DNA of 64,000 nucleotides, taken from contig NZ_RKME01000007.1 in the NCBI RefSeq assembly GCF_003797825.1, positions 124,001 to 188,000 of the forward strand, written 5' to 3'. This DNA comes from Gordonia sp. OPL2. Lineage in GTDB: Bacteria; Actinomycetota; Actinomycetes; Mycobacteriales; Mycobacteriaceae. A program made the position numbers and the translations under genes. The notes under the pieces are model-generated. The model saw only the letters and a program-made list of their open reading frames with translations. It searched no databases and was not told the origin of the DNA. Below are positions 8,691-16,371 of this stretch, one piece after another (within the stretch, counting starts at the first letter, position 1; each line of letters opens with the position of its first letter).

Positions 8691-9475
8691 AGCAGTCCCT
8701 TCTGGACTAATGCAGTGTGATTCGGGCGAGTGACCATCTCCATCTGCGCCGCACTCGGCGAGACGAAGCTGTAACCCTCGACGCTGAGGGCAGAACGCAC
8801 CGCGTGAAGCAGCGTCGGCGCGTTCGGGGTATCGCTGTGCAGGCACACGGTGCGGATCTCTCCGCGGTGCGGCCCGTCCAGCTGTTCGAGAGTTCGGGCG
8901 ACGACGACGTCGGCTCCCCCGATGAGTTGCGCGGTGCGGTCATACATCTGGACGTCGCCGTCGAGGTAGGGGCGATCGGCGAAGATCTCCGGGATGACCG
9001 ACAGCCCATGCTCGACCGCGCAACGGTGAAGCGCCGACCCCGGCAGCACATACAGATACAGGGTTGGATTCCAGCTCTGGACTGCCCGACAGATCGCATC
9101 CGCCAGCGCCGCATCACGATTGACCATCATGTACAGCGCACCATGTGGTTTCACGTGTTGCAGGACCGTTCCGGCAGCGCGGACAAAGGCCTCCAGTGCG
9201 CCGACCTGGTACAGGCACAGGTCGTAGGCCTGTTGCGGTGTGGTCGGTATCTCCCGACGCCCGAATCCGGCGCGGTCGTCGAGGCCGACGTGTGCTCCGA
9301 TGGACACACCGTGGGCCAGAGCGAGATCCACGGATTCCCGCATCACGGCCGGATCTCCCCCGTGTGCGCCGCAGGCGATGTTGGCGGACGTGATCAGCGG
9401 CATCATCTCCGGGTCTGCGCCGTAGACATAGACGCCGAAACTCTCACCCAGATCGCAATTGATGTCGATGTACAC
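8687..9475 (-). CDS. pxpA: LamB/YcsF family protein (5-oxoprolinase subunit A, PxpA-like)
   Basis: The 262 residues carry family motifs: DINCDLGESFG at the N-terminus, SANIACGAHGGD, GAHVGLDDRAGFGRR and VKPHGALYMMV. In the known PxpABC enzyme PxpA works with PxpB and PxpC in ATP-dependent opening of 5-oxoproline. No pxpB or pxpC homologue is visible in this operon or elsewhere in the window, so the partner may be encoded elsewhere or PxpA may serve another lactam here. The start is GTG 9475, three bases after the fusion gene's stop, with GAGGG seven bases upstream. Confidence 0.85.
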   Translation of the reverse strand: MYIDINCDLGESFGVYVYGADPEMMPLITSANIACGAHGGDPAVMRESVDLALAHGVSIGAHVGLDDRAGFGRREIPTTPQQAYDLCLYQVGALEAFVRAAGTVLQHVKPHGALYMMVNRDAALADAICRAVQSWNPTLYLYVLPGSALHRCAVEHGLSVIPEIFADRPYLDGDVQMYDRTAQLIGGADVVVARTLEQLDGPHRGEIRTVCLHSDTPNAPTLLHAVRSALSVEGYSFVSPSAAQMEMVTRPNHTALVQKGLL

Positions 9476-9478
9476 GGC

Positions 9479-11695
9479 TCAGCCCTCGGCGAGCAGCGTC
9501 GACACGGCCAGCCTTCTCGGGTTCGCATGCAGTTCCCAGGCACGGGCGAATCGCAGCAGGGCGCGTTCGGAGAACTGCCGTCCGAGAACCTCCATGCCGA
9601 TGGGAAGCTCGGTATCGGTGAAACCGACCGGGATCGTCATCGCCGGAAGCGAGGTCTGCGACGCGATGACCGTGTTGGTCGGGAAATCCAATGCGGTCCA
9701 ACGCTTCGCGGCCAGATCGTCGCGGGTCGGCGGCGGCACCTGGACCGTCGGGTACACCAGGAAGTCGACGTCGGCCGCGGCCATCATGGACACCAGCGTG
9801 CGGCGCCACTCCTCTTGGCGAACTCGGCCGCGCAAATAGTCCGGGTTGTCGTCGACGTCGTCGGGAGCATCCCCGATGTCCTGCATCAGGTCCGTGAGCG
9901 GGTGAAACGCCCCGGCGGCCACGATCTCCTTGACCGACGACGCCGGTGCTGTCGGACGGTCACGAAGGAAGGCATCGATATCCTGTTTGGAACGCAAGGA
10001 GTAGAGCGAGGTTTCACGAATCCAGTTCTGCAGATCACCGAGGTGGAGCTCGTCGACGATCGTCGCGCCGCAGGCGGCGAGTTCCTCGATGGCCGAGCGG
10101 ACGACGGTGTTCGTCTGGCCCTGGTCGGCACCCTGGCCGAACGCGTCGGCGAGGACGCCGACACGGTACGACGCCAACGAGGACGATGCCACGTCATGAA
10201 GTGCGGCCCGGTAATCCCCGACGTCCGGGTTGGCGGTTGCGATGCCGGTGTAGGCGTCGGAGGGGTCGTAGCCGACGACGGTGTCCAGCACATGTGCCAG
10301 GTCGGTGACGGTCCGCGCCATCGGTCCGGGGGTGTCCTGGAAGTGCAGTAGCGGGGAGAACCCGGTGCGGGGAATGAGTCCGGTCGTCACCCGCAGCCCG
10401 AACAGGTTGGTGAACGACGACGGCAGACGAATCGAGCCACCGGTGTCCTCACCGATGCCGACGAGGCAGAGGTTGGCGGTGACTGCCGCCGCGGTACCGG
10501 CACTCGATCCGCCCGTCTCCCGACCCAGGTCGTACGGGTTCTTGGTGTGGTCGGAGCGCGAGGAGAAGGAGAACCACCCGGCGGCGAAGTCACACATCGT
10601 GGTCTTGCCCAGAATGACGGCGCCGGCCTCGCGGAGTCGTTCGACGACGGTGGCGTCAGCCTCGGGTACGTAGTCCGCGAACACCGTCGAGCCGAAGGCC
10701 GTCGGGATGCCCGCCGTCTCACCCTGGTCTTTGACCAGGATCGGGACGCCGTGCAGAGGGCCGACCAGTTCACCTGTCTTGGCATGGATCTCGTCGAGGT
10801 AGGCGGCCTCTCGGAGCGCCGCGTCGTTGACGGTCACCACCGAGTTGATCTGCAGCCCTGCGGGATTGTCGACGGAGTCGATGTCGTCGATCCGGCTGAG
10901 GTACCAGCTGGTCACCGCGGCGCTCGTGGTCTCGCCGCTCCGGATCATGCGGTGCAGATCATCGATGGTCAGTTCTGCGTAGTTCACGTGCTGCTCCTTG
11001 TCCGAGCCGAGTCCGTCGTCGAGAGCGCCGACGATGGCGTCCGCGGTGTGTTCGAGGTGATGTCGGGTGGCGTCGAGGAGTTCGTCGAGCTTGCCGTCGC
11101 GCATGAGGCCGAACATGTGCTCGTGCTGGCGTCGCGCTTCGTCCAGTGTGTGCGCCACATTCGCGTAGATGGCCATGTACGGCTGGACTCTGTCCCAGGT
11201 GTTCCGGATCAGTTCACCGAGGTAGCGGCTGTCCGCGCAGTCGTAGAAGGTCTGGTGGAACGCCCGGTTGAGCTCGCGCCACTCCTGCGTGGTGATGTCG
11301 GCGGACGACATCTGGTCGAGGATCTTGCGCATGGTGACGGTGGATTCGTGGTCGAGTCGAGGGAGGGCCCATTCGGTCGCCTGCGACTCCAGGGTCAGAC
11401 GAATAGCGAAGAGTTGTCGGATCTCGCGCGCGCTGAGGCTCGTCACGGTGACCGCGCGGCGATCGAACTCGACCAACCCCTCCACGTGGAGGCGTTTGAG
11501 TGCCTCCCGTGTCGGCATCGTGGACACGCCGAGGGACTGTGCGAGGGACCGGATGGTCACCCGCGTACCCGGGGTGATGCGACCGTCGAGGATCTTGCGT
11601 CGAATCTCCTGGTAGACGCTCTCCCCGACGGTGGGCGCCATGACATCGGTAGCCACTTGTGATATCTCTCCGTCCCGCATTTCGTGTGTGATCAC
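9479..11695 (-). CDS. GntR (FCD) regulator fused in frame to an amidase-signature enzyme
   Basis: One uninterrupted frame encodes both proteins. Residues about 20-235 are a GntR winged helix (VYQEIRRKILDGRITPGTRV, LGVSTMPTREALKRLHVEGLV) plus FCD ligand domain (NRAFHQTFYD, DEARRQHEHMFGLM, LDATRHHLEH). Residues about 237-738 are a complete amidase. Counted from an internal GTG at 10987, its triad is Lys86, cis-Ser161 and Ser185. Each half has its family's usual length. That GTG is preceded by AAGGAG with six bases between, so free amidase can be made as well as the fusion. The true N-terminus is probably GTG 11671 (GGAGAG upstream), because 11695 lies inside a palindrome. It is the first gene of the seven-gene minus operon. 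Confidence 0.7.
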   Translation of the reverse strand: MITHEMRDGEISQVATDVMAPTVGESVYQEIRRKILDGRITPGTRVTIRSLAQSLGVSTMPTREALKRLHVEGLVEFDRRAVTVTSLSAREIRQLFAIRLTLESQATEWALPRLDHESTVTMRKILDQMSSADITTQEWRELNRAFHQTFYDCADSRYLGELIRNTWDRVQPYMAIYANVAHTLDEARRQHEHMFGLMRDGKLDELLDATRHHLEHTADAIVGALDDGLGSDKEQHVNYAELTIDDLHRMIRSGETTSAAVTSWYLSRIDDIDSVDNPAGLQINSVVTVNDAALREAAYLDEIHAKTGELVGPLHGVPILVKDQGETAGIPTAFGSTVFADYVPEADATVVERLREAGAVILGKTTMCDFAAGWFSFSSRSDHTKNPYDLGRETGGSSAGTAAAVTANLCLVGIGEDTGGSIRLPSSFTNLFGLRVTTGLIPRTGFSPLLHFQDTPGPMARTVTDLAHVLDTVVGYDPSDAYTGIATANPDVGDYRAALHDVASSSLASYRVGVLADAFGQGADQGQTNTVVRSAIEELAACGATIVDELHLGDLQNWIRETSLYSLRSKQDIDAFLRDRPTAPASSVKEIVAAGAFHPLTDLMQDIGDAPDDVDDNPDYLRGRVRQEEWRRTLVSMMAAADVDFLVYPTVQVPPPTRDDLAAKRWTALDFPTNTVIASQTSLPAMTIPVGFTDTELPIGMEVLGRQFSERALLRFARAWELHANPRRLAVSTLLAEG
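10985..10999 (-). promoter_or_regulatory. Internal ribosome binding site and GTG start for the amidase half of the fusion
   Basis: On the minus strand AAGGAG is followed by CAGCAC and then GTG at 10987-10985, exactly at the boundary where the FCD domain ends and amidase homology begins (VNYAELTIDDLHRMI). This is a better ribosome site than the one at the 5' end of the whole frame. It could be the relic of a once separate amidase gene whose upstream neighbour lost its stop codon, or a working second start. Confidence 0.65.
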
Positions 11696-11697
11696 AC
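11686..11697. promoter_or_regulatory. 12-bp perfect palindrome, candidate operator of the minus operon
   Basis: GTGTGATCACAC is a perfect palindrome covering the extreme 5' end of the longest frame of the GntR-amidase gene. A TGTGATCACA-type site fits a dimeric GntR regulator and would sit in the promoter or leader if translation starts at 11671 or 11641. No binding evidence exists; this is a reading of symmetry and position. Confidence 0.4.
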
Positions 11698-11865
11698 TCG
11701 GACAAGAGTGGACTCAGTCGATGACACGCGAATGTGGAGTCTGTTACGGCTGCGTGACGTCTCGCGGCCCGCGGCGACGTGGCCACTCGCCTCAGAGTCG
11801 TTGACGCAGAGCTTGTCTCGAACACCTACGGCCGACACCCACACCGGACGGCCTATCCTGGAGCG

Positions 11866-12513
11866 ATGAGCTCCGACAGTACGGCGACACGTCCGGCGAC
11901 CCGGGAGTCGATCGCGGCTGCCATTCGCGACGATGTCCTCGACGACCGGTTGCGGCCCGGCGACCGACTCCCGGAGCCCATGCTGGCCGAGCGCTTCGGC
12001 GTCTCCCGCGTTCCCGTCCGTGAGGCATTGTCACAGCTGCAGAGCGAGGGCTTTGTCACGCTCGAGCGATACAAGGGAGCCACCGTCTCGGGCAGCTCGC
12101 GCGTCGACGCGCTCGAGTTGATGCAGGTACGTCGGGGACTCGAGGTCCTCGGCGCCAGACTCGCGGCCGAACGGGTCGGCGGCACCGTCGCCACCGAACT
12201 CCGCCTGGTCACCGAATCCGGCCGCGAGGCCGAGCGCGCCCATCAACACGCACAGGTGCCGCCGCTGGTGATGCGGTTCCACACCCTGGTCGCGCAGGCA
12301 TCGGGCAACGGCGAGCTGGCCCGCACGCTGGACCACACGTTCCGCAGGATCGCGTGGGTCTTCGACCGCGACGTGCAGAGCCGGGCCGATGGCTGTTGGC
12401 GCGACCACTCCGCGATCGCCGGCGCCATTCTCGACGGCTCGCCCGTACAGGCGGGCTACCTCATGGACGAACACGTCCAGAAGGACGAGCAACTACTCCG
12501 CGAGCTTCTCTGA
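11866..12513 (+). CDS. GntR-family (FCD) transcriptional regulator
   Basis: The 215-residue protein has an N-terminal winged helix (IAAAIRDDVLDDRLRPGDRLPEPMLAERFGVSRVPVREALSQL split over residues about 15-60) and an all-helical FCD effector domain with conserved metal/ligand His and Asp positions (RFHTLVAQASGN, RDHSAIAGAILDG, LMDEHV). ATG 11866 is chosen because it begins just before the winged helix; the open frame upstream lacks family similarity. It is divergent from the GntR-amidase fusion gene and lies 87 bases upstream of the NCS2 permease gene, where three symmetric sites are candidate operators. It probably senses a cyclic ureide or its breakdown product. Confidence 0.85.
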   Translation: MSSDSTATRPATRESIAAAIRDDVLDDRLRPGDRLPEPMLAERFGVSRVPVREALSQLQSEGFVTLERYKGATVSGSSRVDALELMQVRRGLEVLGARLAAERVGGTVATELRLVTESGREAERAHQHAQVPPLVMRFHTLVAQASGNGELARTLDHTFRRIAWVFDRDVQSRADGCWRDHSAIAGAILDGSPVQAGYLMDEHVQKDEQLLRELL

Positions 12514-12518
12514 CATTC

Positions 12519-12532
12519 GTTCGTATACGAAC
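12519..12532. promoter_or_regulatory. 14-bp perfect palindrome, candidate GntR operator upstream of NCS2 permease
   Basis: GTTCGTATACGAAC is perfectly symmetric and begins 6 bases after the GntR stop codon. Its CGTATACG core recurs at 12585-12592 just before the permease start, so the two cores flank the presumed promoter. The repeated core supports real operators rather than chance. Confidence 0.55.
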
Positions 12533-12550
12533 CTCGGCCGTTTTACCTGT

Positions 12551-12561
12551 TGGTTACACCA
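12551..12561. promoter_or_regulatory. FadR/FCD-type consensus site TGGT-N3-ACCA
   Basis: TGGTTACACCA fits the TGGTNNNACCA consensus known for FadR-subfamily GntR proteins, and the symmetry extends one or two bases outward (GTTGGT to ACCAAC, 12549-12563). It lies midway between the two CGTATACG sites in the 87-base gap before the NCS2 permease gene. Confidence 0.5.
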
Positions 12562-12584
12562 ACTAACGATTAAGACACATGGAA

Positions 12585-12592
12585 CGTATACG
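12585..12592. promoter_or_regulatory. Second CGTATACG site next to permease start
   Basis: The 8-bp palindromic core CGTATACG, within AACGTATACGAA at 12583-12594, repeats the centre of the 12519-12532 palindrome. It lies 9 bases before the permease ATG, where bound protein would block transcription or ribosome access. Confidence 0.45.
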
Positions 12593-12600
12593 AATTACCC

Positions 12601-13959
12601 ATGTCATCCACCTCCCCCACTGTCAGCACCGAGCCCGGCCGGCTCAGAGCATGGCAAACCGCCGTCTTCGGCGCCCAACACGTTCTCGTCATGTACACCG
12701 GCTGTGTCGCAGTGCCTTTGGTGTTCGGCGCGGCGATGGACCTGGACAAGCGCACGATCGGCATGCTCGTCAACGCCGACCTGCTGATCGCCGGGATCGT
12801 CACCATCATCCAGGCCGCAGGCGTCGGGAAGGTGCTCGGCGCCAAGATGCCGGTGGTGGCGGGCGCCTCGTTCACGGCCGTCACTCCGATGATCATGATC
12901 GGCCAGGAGTACGGCATCAACGCGGTGTACGGCTCCATGATCGGCGCCGGAGTATTCGGATTGCTTGTGGCCGTGCCATTCTCGAAGTTGTTGAAGTACT
13001 TCCCGCCGGCCGTTCGCGGTGCCGCTGTGACCATGATCGGACTCAGCCTCATCGGTAAAGCCGTGTCGATGACCTTCGACGACCAACCGGCCAGCGGCTC
13101 TCACCTGGCGCTCGCACTCGGCATCATCCTGGTGGCGGTCGCCCTGATGCGTTACGCCCGCGGCATTCTCCGGCAAGCTGCGGTACTGATCGCTCTGGTT
13201 CTCGGAACCGCTGTCGCAGCGCTGATGTCGTTGACCGACTTCTCCGGCGTCGGCGATGCCGCATGGTTCGGCATCCCGCAGCCCTTCCTCTTCGGTGCAC
13301 CCACCTTCCCCGTGGCCGGCATCATCTCGATGAGCATCGTGATGCTGGTGATCTTCATCGAGTCGACCGCGTACATGATGGCCATCGGCGAGACCACCGG
13401 CACGGACGTGTCGCCGAATCGGATCGCGCGGGGACTCGCCGCCGACGGCGCCTCCGCCGTGCTGGCCGGATTGTGGACATCGTTCCCCGACACCATCTTT
13501 GCGCAGAACGTCAGCCTCGTGCGGATCACCAGGGTGGCGGCACGATCGGTGGTCGTGGTCGCCGGCGCCTTCCTCATCGTGCTGGCCGTGATACCGAAAC
13601 TCGGCGAGACCATCGCCAGCCTCCCCGGGGTGGTGATCGGGTCAGTCAGCCTCCTCATGTTCGCCACCGTCGCCGGCACCGGCATCAGCACGCTCGCCCA
13701 GGTCGACTACCGCAACAACGACAATCTGCTGATCGTCTCCCTCGCACTCGGCGCCGGGATGATCCCGATCGTGTCGTCGGACATCTACTCGCAGTTCCCC
13801 TCTGAGGTGCAGATCATCTTCGGCAACGCCATCAGCAGCGCGGTGATCACCGCCTTCGTCCTCAATCTGTTCTTCCACCATCTCCCCCGTCGCCGACCCA
13901 GATCCGACAAGCACTCCCCGACGACGACATCCACGCCTGACAAGGAGGTCACGGTATGA
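12601..13959 (+). CDS. NCS2-family (uracil/xanthine) nucleobase:cation symporter
   Basis: The 452-residue protein has the NCS2 fold features: FGAQHVLVMYTGCVAVPLV in the first helix, GASFTAVTPM in the helix-3 region, and the motif-containing helix 8 FIESTAYMMAIGETTG followed by FPDTIFAQNVSLV. It imports uracil, xanthine or related oxo-purines and pyrimidines. It overlaps the ring-opening hydrolase gene as ATGA (13956-13959), so uptake and ring opening are co-expressed. The C-terminal tail is soluble, Arg- and Thr-rich. With a barbiturase-type enzyme next to it, barbituric acid, uracil or cyanuric acid are the sensible cargo candidates. Confidence 0.88.
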   Translation: MSSTSPTVSTEPGRLRAWQTAVFGAQHVLVMYTGCVAVPLVFGAAMDLDKRTIGMLVNADLLIAGIVTIIQAAGVGKVLGAKMPVVAGASFTAVTPMIMIGQEYGINAVYGSMIGAGVFGLLVAVPFSKLLKYFPPAVRGAAVTMIGLSLIGKAVSMTFDDQPASGSHLALALGIILVAVALMRYARGILRQAAVLIALVLGTAVAALMSLTDFSGVGDAAWFGIPQPFLFGAPTFPVAGIISMSIVMLVIFIESTAYMMAIGETTGTDVSPNRIARGLAADGASAVLAGLWTSFPDTIFAQNVSLVRITRVAARSVVVVAGAFLIVLAVIPKLGETIASLPGVVIGSVSLLMFATVAGTGISTLAQVDYRNNDNLLIVSLALGAGMIPIVSSDIYSQFPSEVQIIFGNAISSAVITAFVLNLFFHHLPRRRPRSDKHSPTTTSTPDKEVTV

Positions 13960-14999
13960 CCGGAGTCCGACTCCTCACCTTTCCCACCGCGGGACCCGAC
14001 GACATCAGTGGACTACGACTGGCCGCCGAGCGCGGCGTCGACCCGCAGTCGATCCTGGCCGTCATCGGCAAGACCGAGGGCAACGGCTGCGTCAACGACT
14101 TCAGCCGAACCCTGTCTGCTGCCGCGTGGGAACCCCATCTGCGGTCCGATGCGGTGACCGTGTTCTCCGGCGGCACCGAGGGAGTGCTCTCCCCGCACGT
14201 GAATCTCCTGATCGCCGACGATGATTCCGACGACCGTTACGACCGGGGCCTGGTGGCCGCAGCAACGACCACCGCACCCATTCCGCTCGCCGATATCGGG
14301 CGAGACGGACAGATGGACGCCGTCCGCGACACCGTGGCGAAGATGATCGCGGATCTCGGTGTCTCGGCCTCCGATGTGCACCTTGTTCTGGTGAAATGCC
14401 CCCTTCTCACCTCCACCGACATCAACGAACTCCGTTCGCAGGGAATCGAACCGGTGTCGTCGGAAACCTACGAGTCGATGGGTCGGTCGCGCGCAGCGAG
14501 CTCGCTCGGGATCGCAGTGGCGCTCGACGAGATCGACCGGGATGCCGCGCGCGACGCGCTGGCCGGTCGCGGCGAGGCGTGGTCCAATCGCGCCTCCGCG
14601 AGCGCGGGAGCCGAGCTCGACTCCTGCCACATCCTTGTCGTAGCCGAGAGCTCGAACGCATCGAACCCATTGCGCGCGTTGCACACCGAGATGACGGACG
14701 GATTCGACCTCGGCGCGCTGACGGCGGCCGCCGATCTCATCGCCCAGCGTGGCGGAACGATCCGCCAATTGTTCGTCAAGGCCGAAGCCGATCCCAGCGG
14801 CAGTATTCGCGGTCTGCGCCACACCATGCTGACCGACTCGGACATCAACTCCACCCGGCACGCGCGCGCCGCCGTCGGTGCGCTGGCCGCCGCCGTCAAG
14901 GGCGACGGGGCGGTCTATGTGTCCGGCGGCGCCGAACATCAGGGTCAGCCCGGCGGCGGCAGCGTCACCTTCCTCTACGAACTCGGAGACCCGACATGA
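13956..14999 (+). CDS. Ring-opening amidohydrolase: barbiturase/cyanuric acid hydrolase family
   Basis: This 347-residue member of the AtzD/TrzD/barbiturase family shows the three-fold repeated architecture and three Lys-Ser pairs expected for the fold: Lys39 (VIGKTEGNG) with Ser71 ([12 protein letters not shown]), Lys147 (LVKCPLL) with Ser232 (AESSNASNP), and Lys275 ([10 protein letters not shown]) with Ser323 ([13 protein letters not shown]). It opens the ring of barbituric acid (to ureidomalonate) or cyanuric acid (to carboxybiuret). Sequence alone does not separate the two. The biuret-hydrolase-like and allophanate-hydrolase genes downstream favour cyanuric acid; the common actinobacterial occurrence of barbiturase favours the other. 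Confidence 0.85.
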   Translation: MTGVRLLTFPTAGPDDISGLRLAAERGVDPQSILAVIGKTEGNGCVNDFSRTLSAAAWEPHLRSDAVTVFSGGTEGVLSPHVNLLIADDDSDDRYDRGLVAAATTTAPIPLADIGRDGQMDAVRDTVAKMIADLGVSASDVHLVLVKCPLLTSTDINELRSQGIEPVSSETYESMGRSRAASSLGIAVALDEIDRDAARDALAGRGEAWSNRASASAGAELDSCHILVVAESSNASNPLRALHTEMTDGFDLGALTAAADLIAQRGGTIRQLFVKAEADPSGSIRGLRHTMLTDSDINSTRHARAAVGALAAAVKGDGAVYVSGGAEHQGQPGGGSVTFLYELGDPT

Positions 15000-15703
15000 C
15001 GACCACACCTGTTGATGCACATCCCTATTCGTGGCCGTACGACGGCGCGGTCGACATCGGCCGCACCGCTCTGGTTCTGATCGACTGGCAGGTCGACTTC
15101 TGCGGGCCGGGTGGCTACGTCGACTCAATGGGATACGACCTCTCGCTCACCCGCGCAGGTCTCGGCCCTACTGCCGAGGTTCTCGCGGCCTGCCGTGAGC
15201 AGGGCATGCTGGTCGTACACACCCGCGAGGGGCACCGGCCCGATCTCACTGACCTGCCCGAGAACAAGCGGTGGCGATCGGCGCGTGCCGGTGCCGAGAT
15301 CGGCTCGGTCGGGCCGTGCGGCCGGATTCTGGTGCGCGGTGAGCCCGGGTGGGAGATCGTGCCGGAGGTGGCCCCGGTGCCCGGCGAACCGATCATCGAC
15401 AAGCCCGGCAAAGGCGCCTTCTACGCCACCGACCTGGATCTGATCCTGCGCAGCGCCGGCATCACACACCTCATCCTCACCGGCATCACCACCGATGTCT
15501 GCGTACACACCACGATGCGGGAGGCCAACGACCGTGGCTACGAGTGTCTGGTCCTCTCGGACTGCACCGGCGCCACCGATCATGACCATCACCTCGCCGC
15601 GCTGAGCATGATCGCGATGCAGGGCGGTGTCTTCGGTGCCACCGCGACGTCGGCCCAGTTGCTGTCCGCGCTGGGTACACCTGTGCCCGCCGCGGCGTCG
15701 TGA
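14996..15703 (+). CDS. biuH: Isochorismatase-fold cysteine hydrolase, biuret-hydrolase (BiuH)-like
   Basis: The protein has 235 residues. The cysteine hydrolase triad falls at Asp30 (VLIDWQVDF), Lys136 (IDKPGKGAF) and Cys169 (TTDVCVHTT), with the same internal spacing as the Asp36/Lys142/Cys175 triad of Rhizobium BiuH. ATG 14996 overlaps the previous stop as ATGA, which decides the start; the open frame upstream is a shadow. BiuH converts biuret to allophanate and ammonia. An allophanate hydrolase two genes on makes that role likely, but other ureido or carbamoyl substrates such as ureidomalonate are possible. Confidence 0.78.
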   Translation: MTTTPVDAHPYSWPYDGAVDIGRTALVLIDWQVDFCGPGGYVDSMGYDLSLTRAGLGPTAEVLAACREQGMLVVHTREGHRPDLTDLPENKRWRSARAGAEIGSVGPCGRILVRGEPGWEIVPEVAPVPGEPIIDKPGKGAFYATDLDLILRSAGITHLILTGITTDVCVHTTMREANDRGYECLVLSDCTGATDHDHHLAALSMIAMQGGVFGATATSAQLLSALGTPVPAAAS

Positions 15704-16371
15704 GCGACGATCCACACGCCGTCCTGATCTGCGGAGTAGCCGTCGACCCACCCGTGTGGGATCGGACCGCAACAGCGTTGTCGCACCTGGGCTTTGCCGT
15801 GCATGTCCCGCTGCGACCACAGTCGGGTGATCTCGACACCGAACTCGATGCGCTGGCACCGTTGTGTGCGGGGGCGCTGGTGATCGGTGTGAGCGGGGGC
15901 GCGACGCTCGGACTCGAACTCGCTGCTCGTGGCGTCCCGATGTCGGCGGCGATCCTGCACGAACCGGCCGCCGGGTCGCTGGCCCCTGGACTGCTCGATG
16001 ACGTGGTCGCCGGGTTCCATGCCGACGGCGTCACCGGTTTCGGCCGCGCGCTGTACGGACCGGAGTGGCATCCGGACATGACGACCGCCGATGCCGACAC
16101 CGTGGGCCGCGAGCTGGCCATGTTCCGGGCGTTCGAGCCGCACCCGCCCGCGGTCGATCCGGCGTCGGTGTCGCTGACCGTCGGCGAGAGGTCACCCAGG
16201 GCGCGGCACGCATCGGTGCAGGCGCTGTCGGAGGCAACGGGCATCCGGTATCGCGTGCTGCCCGACACCGGGCATGCGGCGCACCTGCAGAACGCATTCG
16301 CGCCGCTGCTCGACGAGTGGGCGCTCGTCGAGTCCGGTGACGTCACCTACGCAAGGAGCCAATCCCGATGA
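15700..16371 (+). CDS. Alpha/beta hydrolase of the ring-degradation operon
   Basis: This 223-residue single-domain alpha/beta hydrolase has the nucleophile elbow GVSGGATLG, a likely late Asp in the LTVGERSP to LPDTGHAAH stretch, and the catalytic His in [10 protein letters not shown]. The start is GTG 15700, overlapping the biuH stop as GTGA; the gene ends in an ATGA overlap with the allophanate hydrolase gene. Being locked inside this operon implies a step in the pathway. Cyanuric acid pathways usually have an AtzE/TrzE-type amidase for carboxybiuret at this point, and none is present, so this protein is a candidate for a missing or accessory hydrolytic step. Its function is unassigned. Confidence 0.75.
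   Translation: MSDDPHAVLICGVAVDPPVWDRTATALSHLGFAVHVPLRPQSGDLDTELDALAPLCAGALVIGVSGGATLGLELAARGVPMSAAILHEPAAGSLAPGLLDDVVAGFHADGVTGFGRALYGPEWHPDMTTADADTVGRELAMFRAFEPHPPAVDPASVSLTVGERSPRARHASVQALSEATGIRYRVLPDTGHAAHLQNAFAPLLDEWALVESGDVTYARSQSR

Noticed and set aside
8717..10351. Plus-strand reading frame of 544 codons opposite pxpA and the amidase fusion
   Set aside because: Arg/Gly/Val-rich shadow without motifs or ribosome site; the minus-strand genes retain catalytic residues throughout.
12541..12600. Riboswitch in the NCS2 permease leader
   Set aside because: The leader is only 87 bases and its symmetric elements fit protein-binding sites; no purine-type or other known aptamer core is apparent.
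14013..15128. Minus-strand frame of 371 codons opposite the ring-opening hydrolase
   Set aside because: Antisense to a gene with all three Lys-Ser pairs; no motif of its own.
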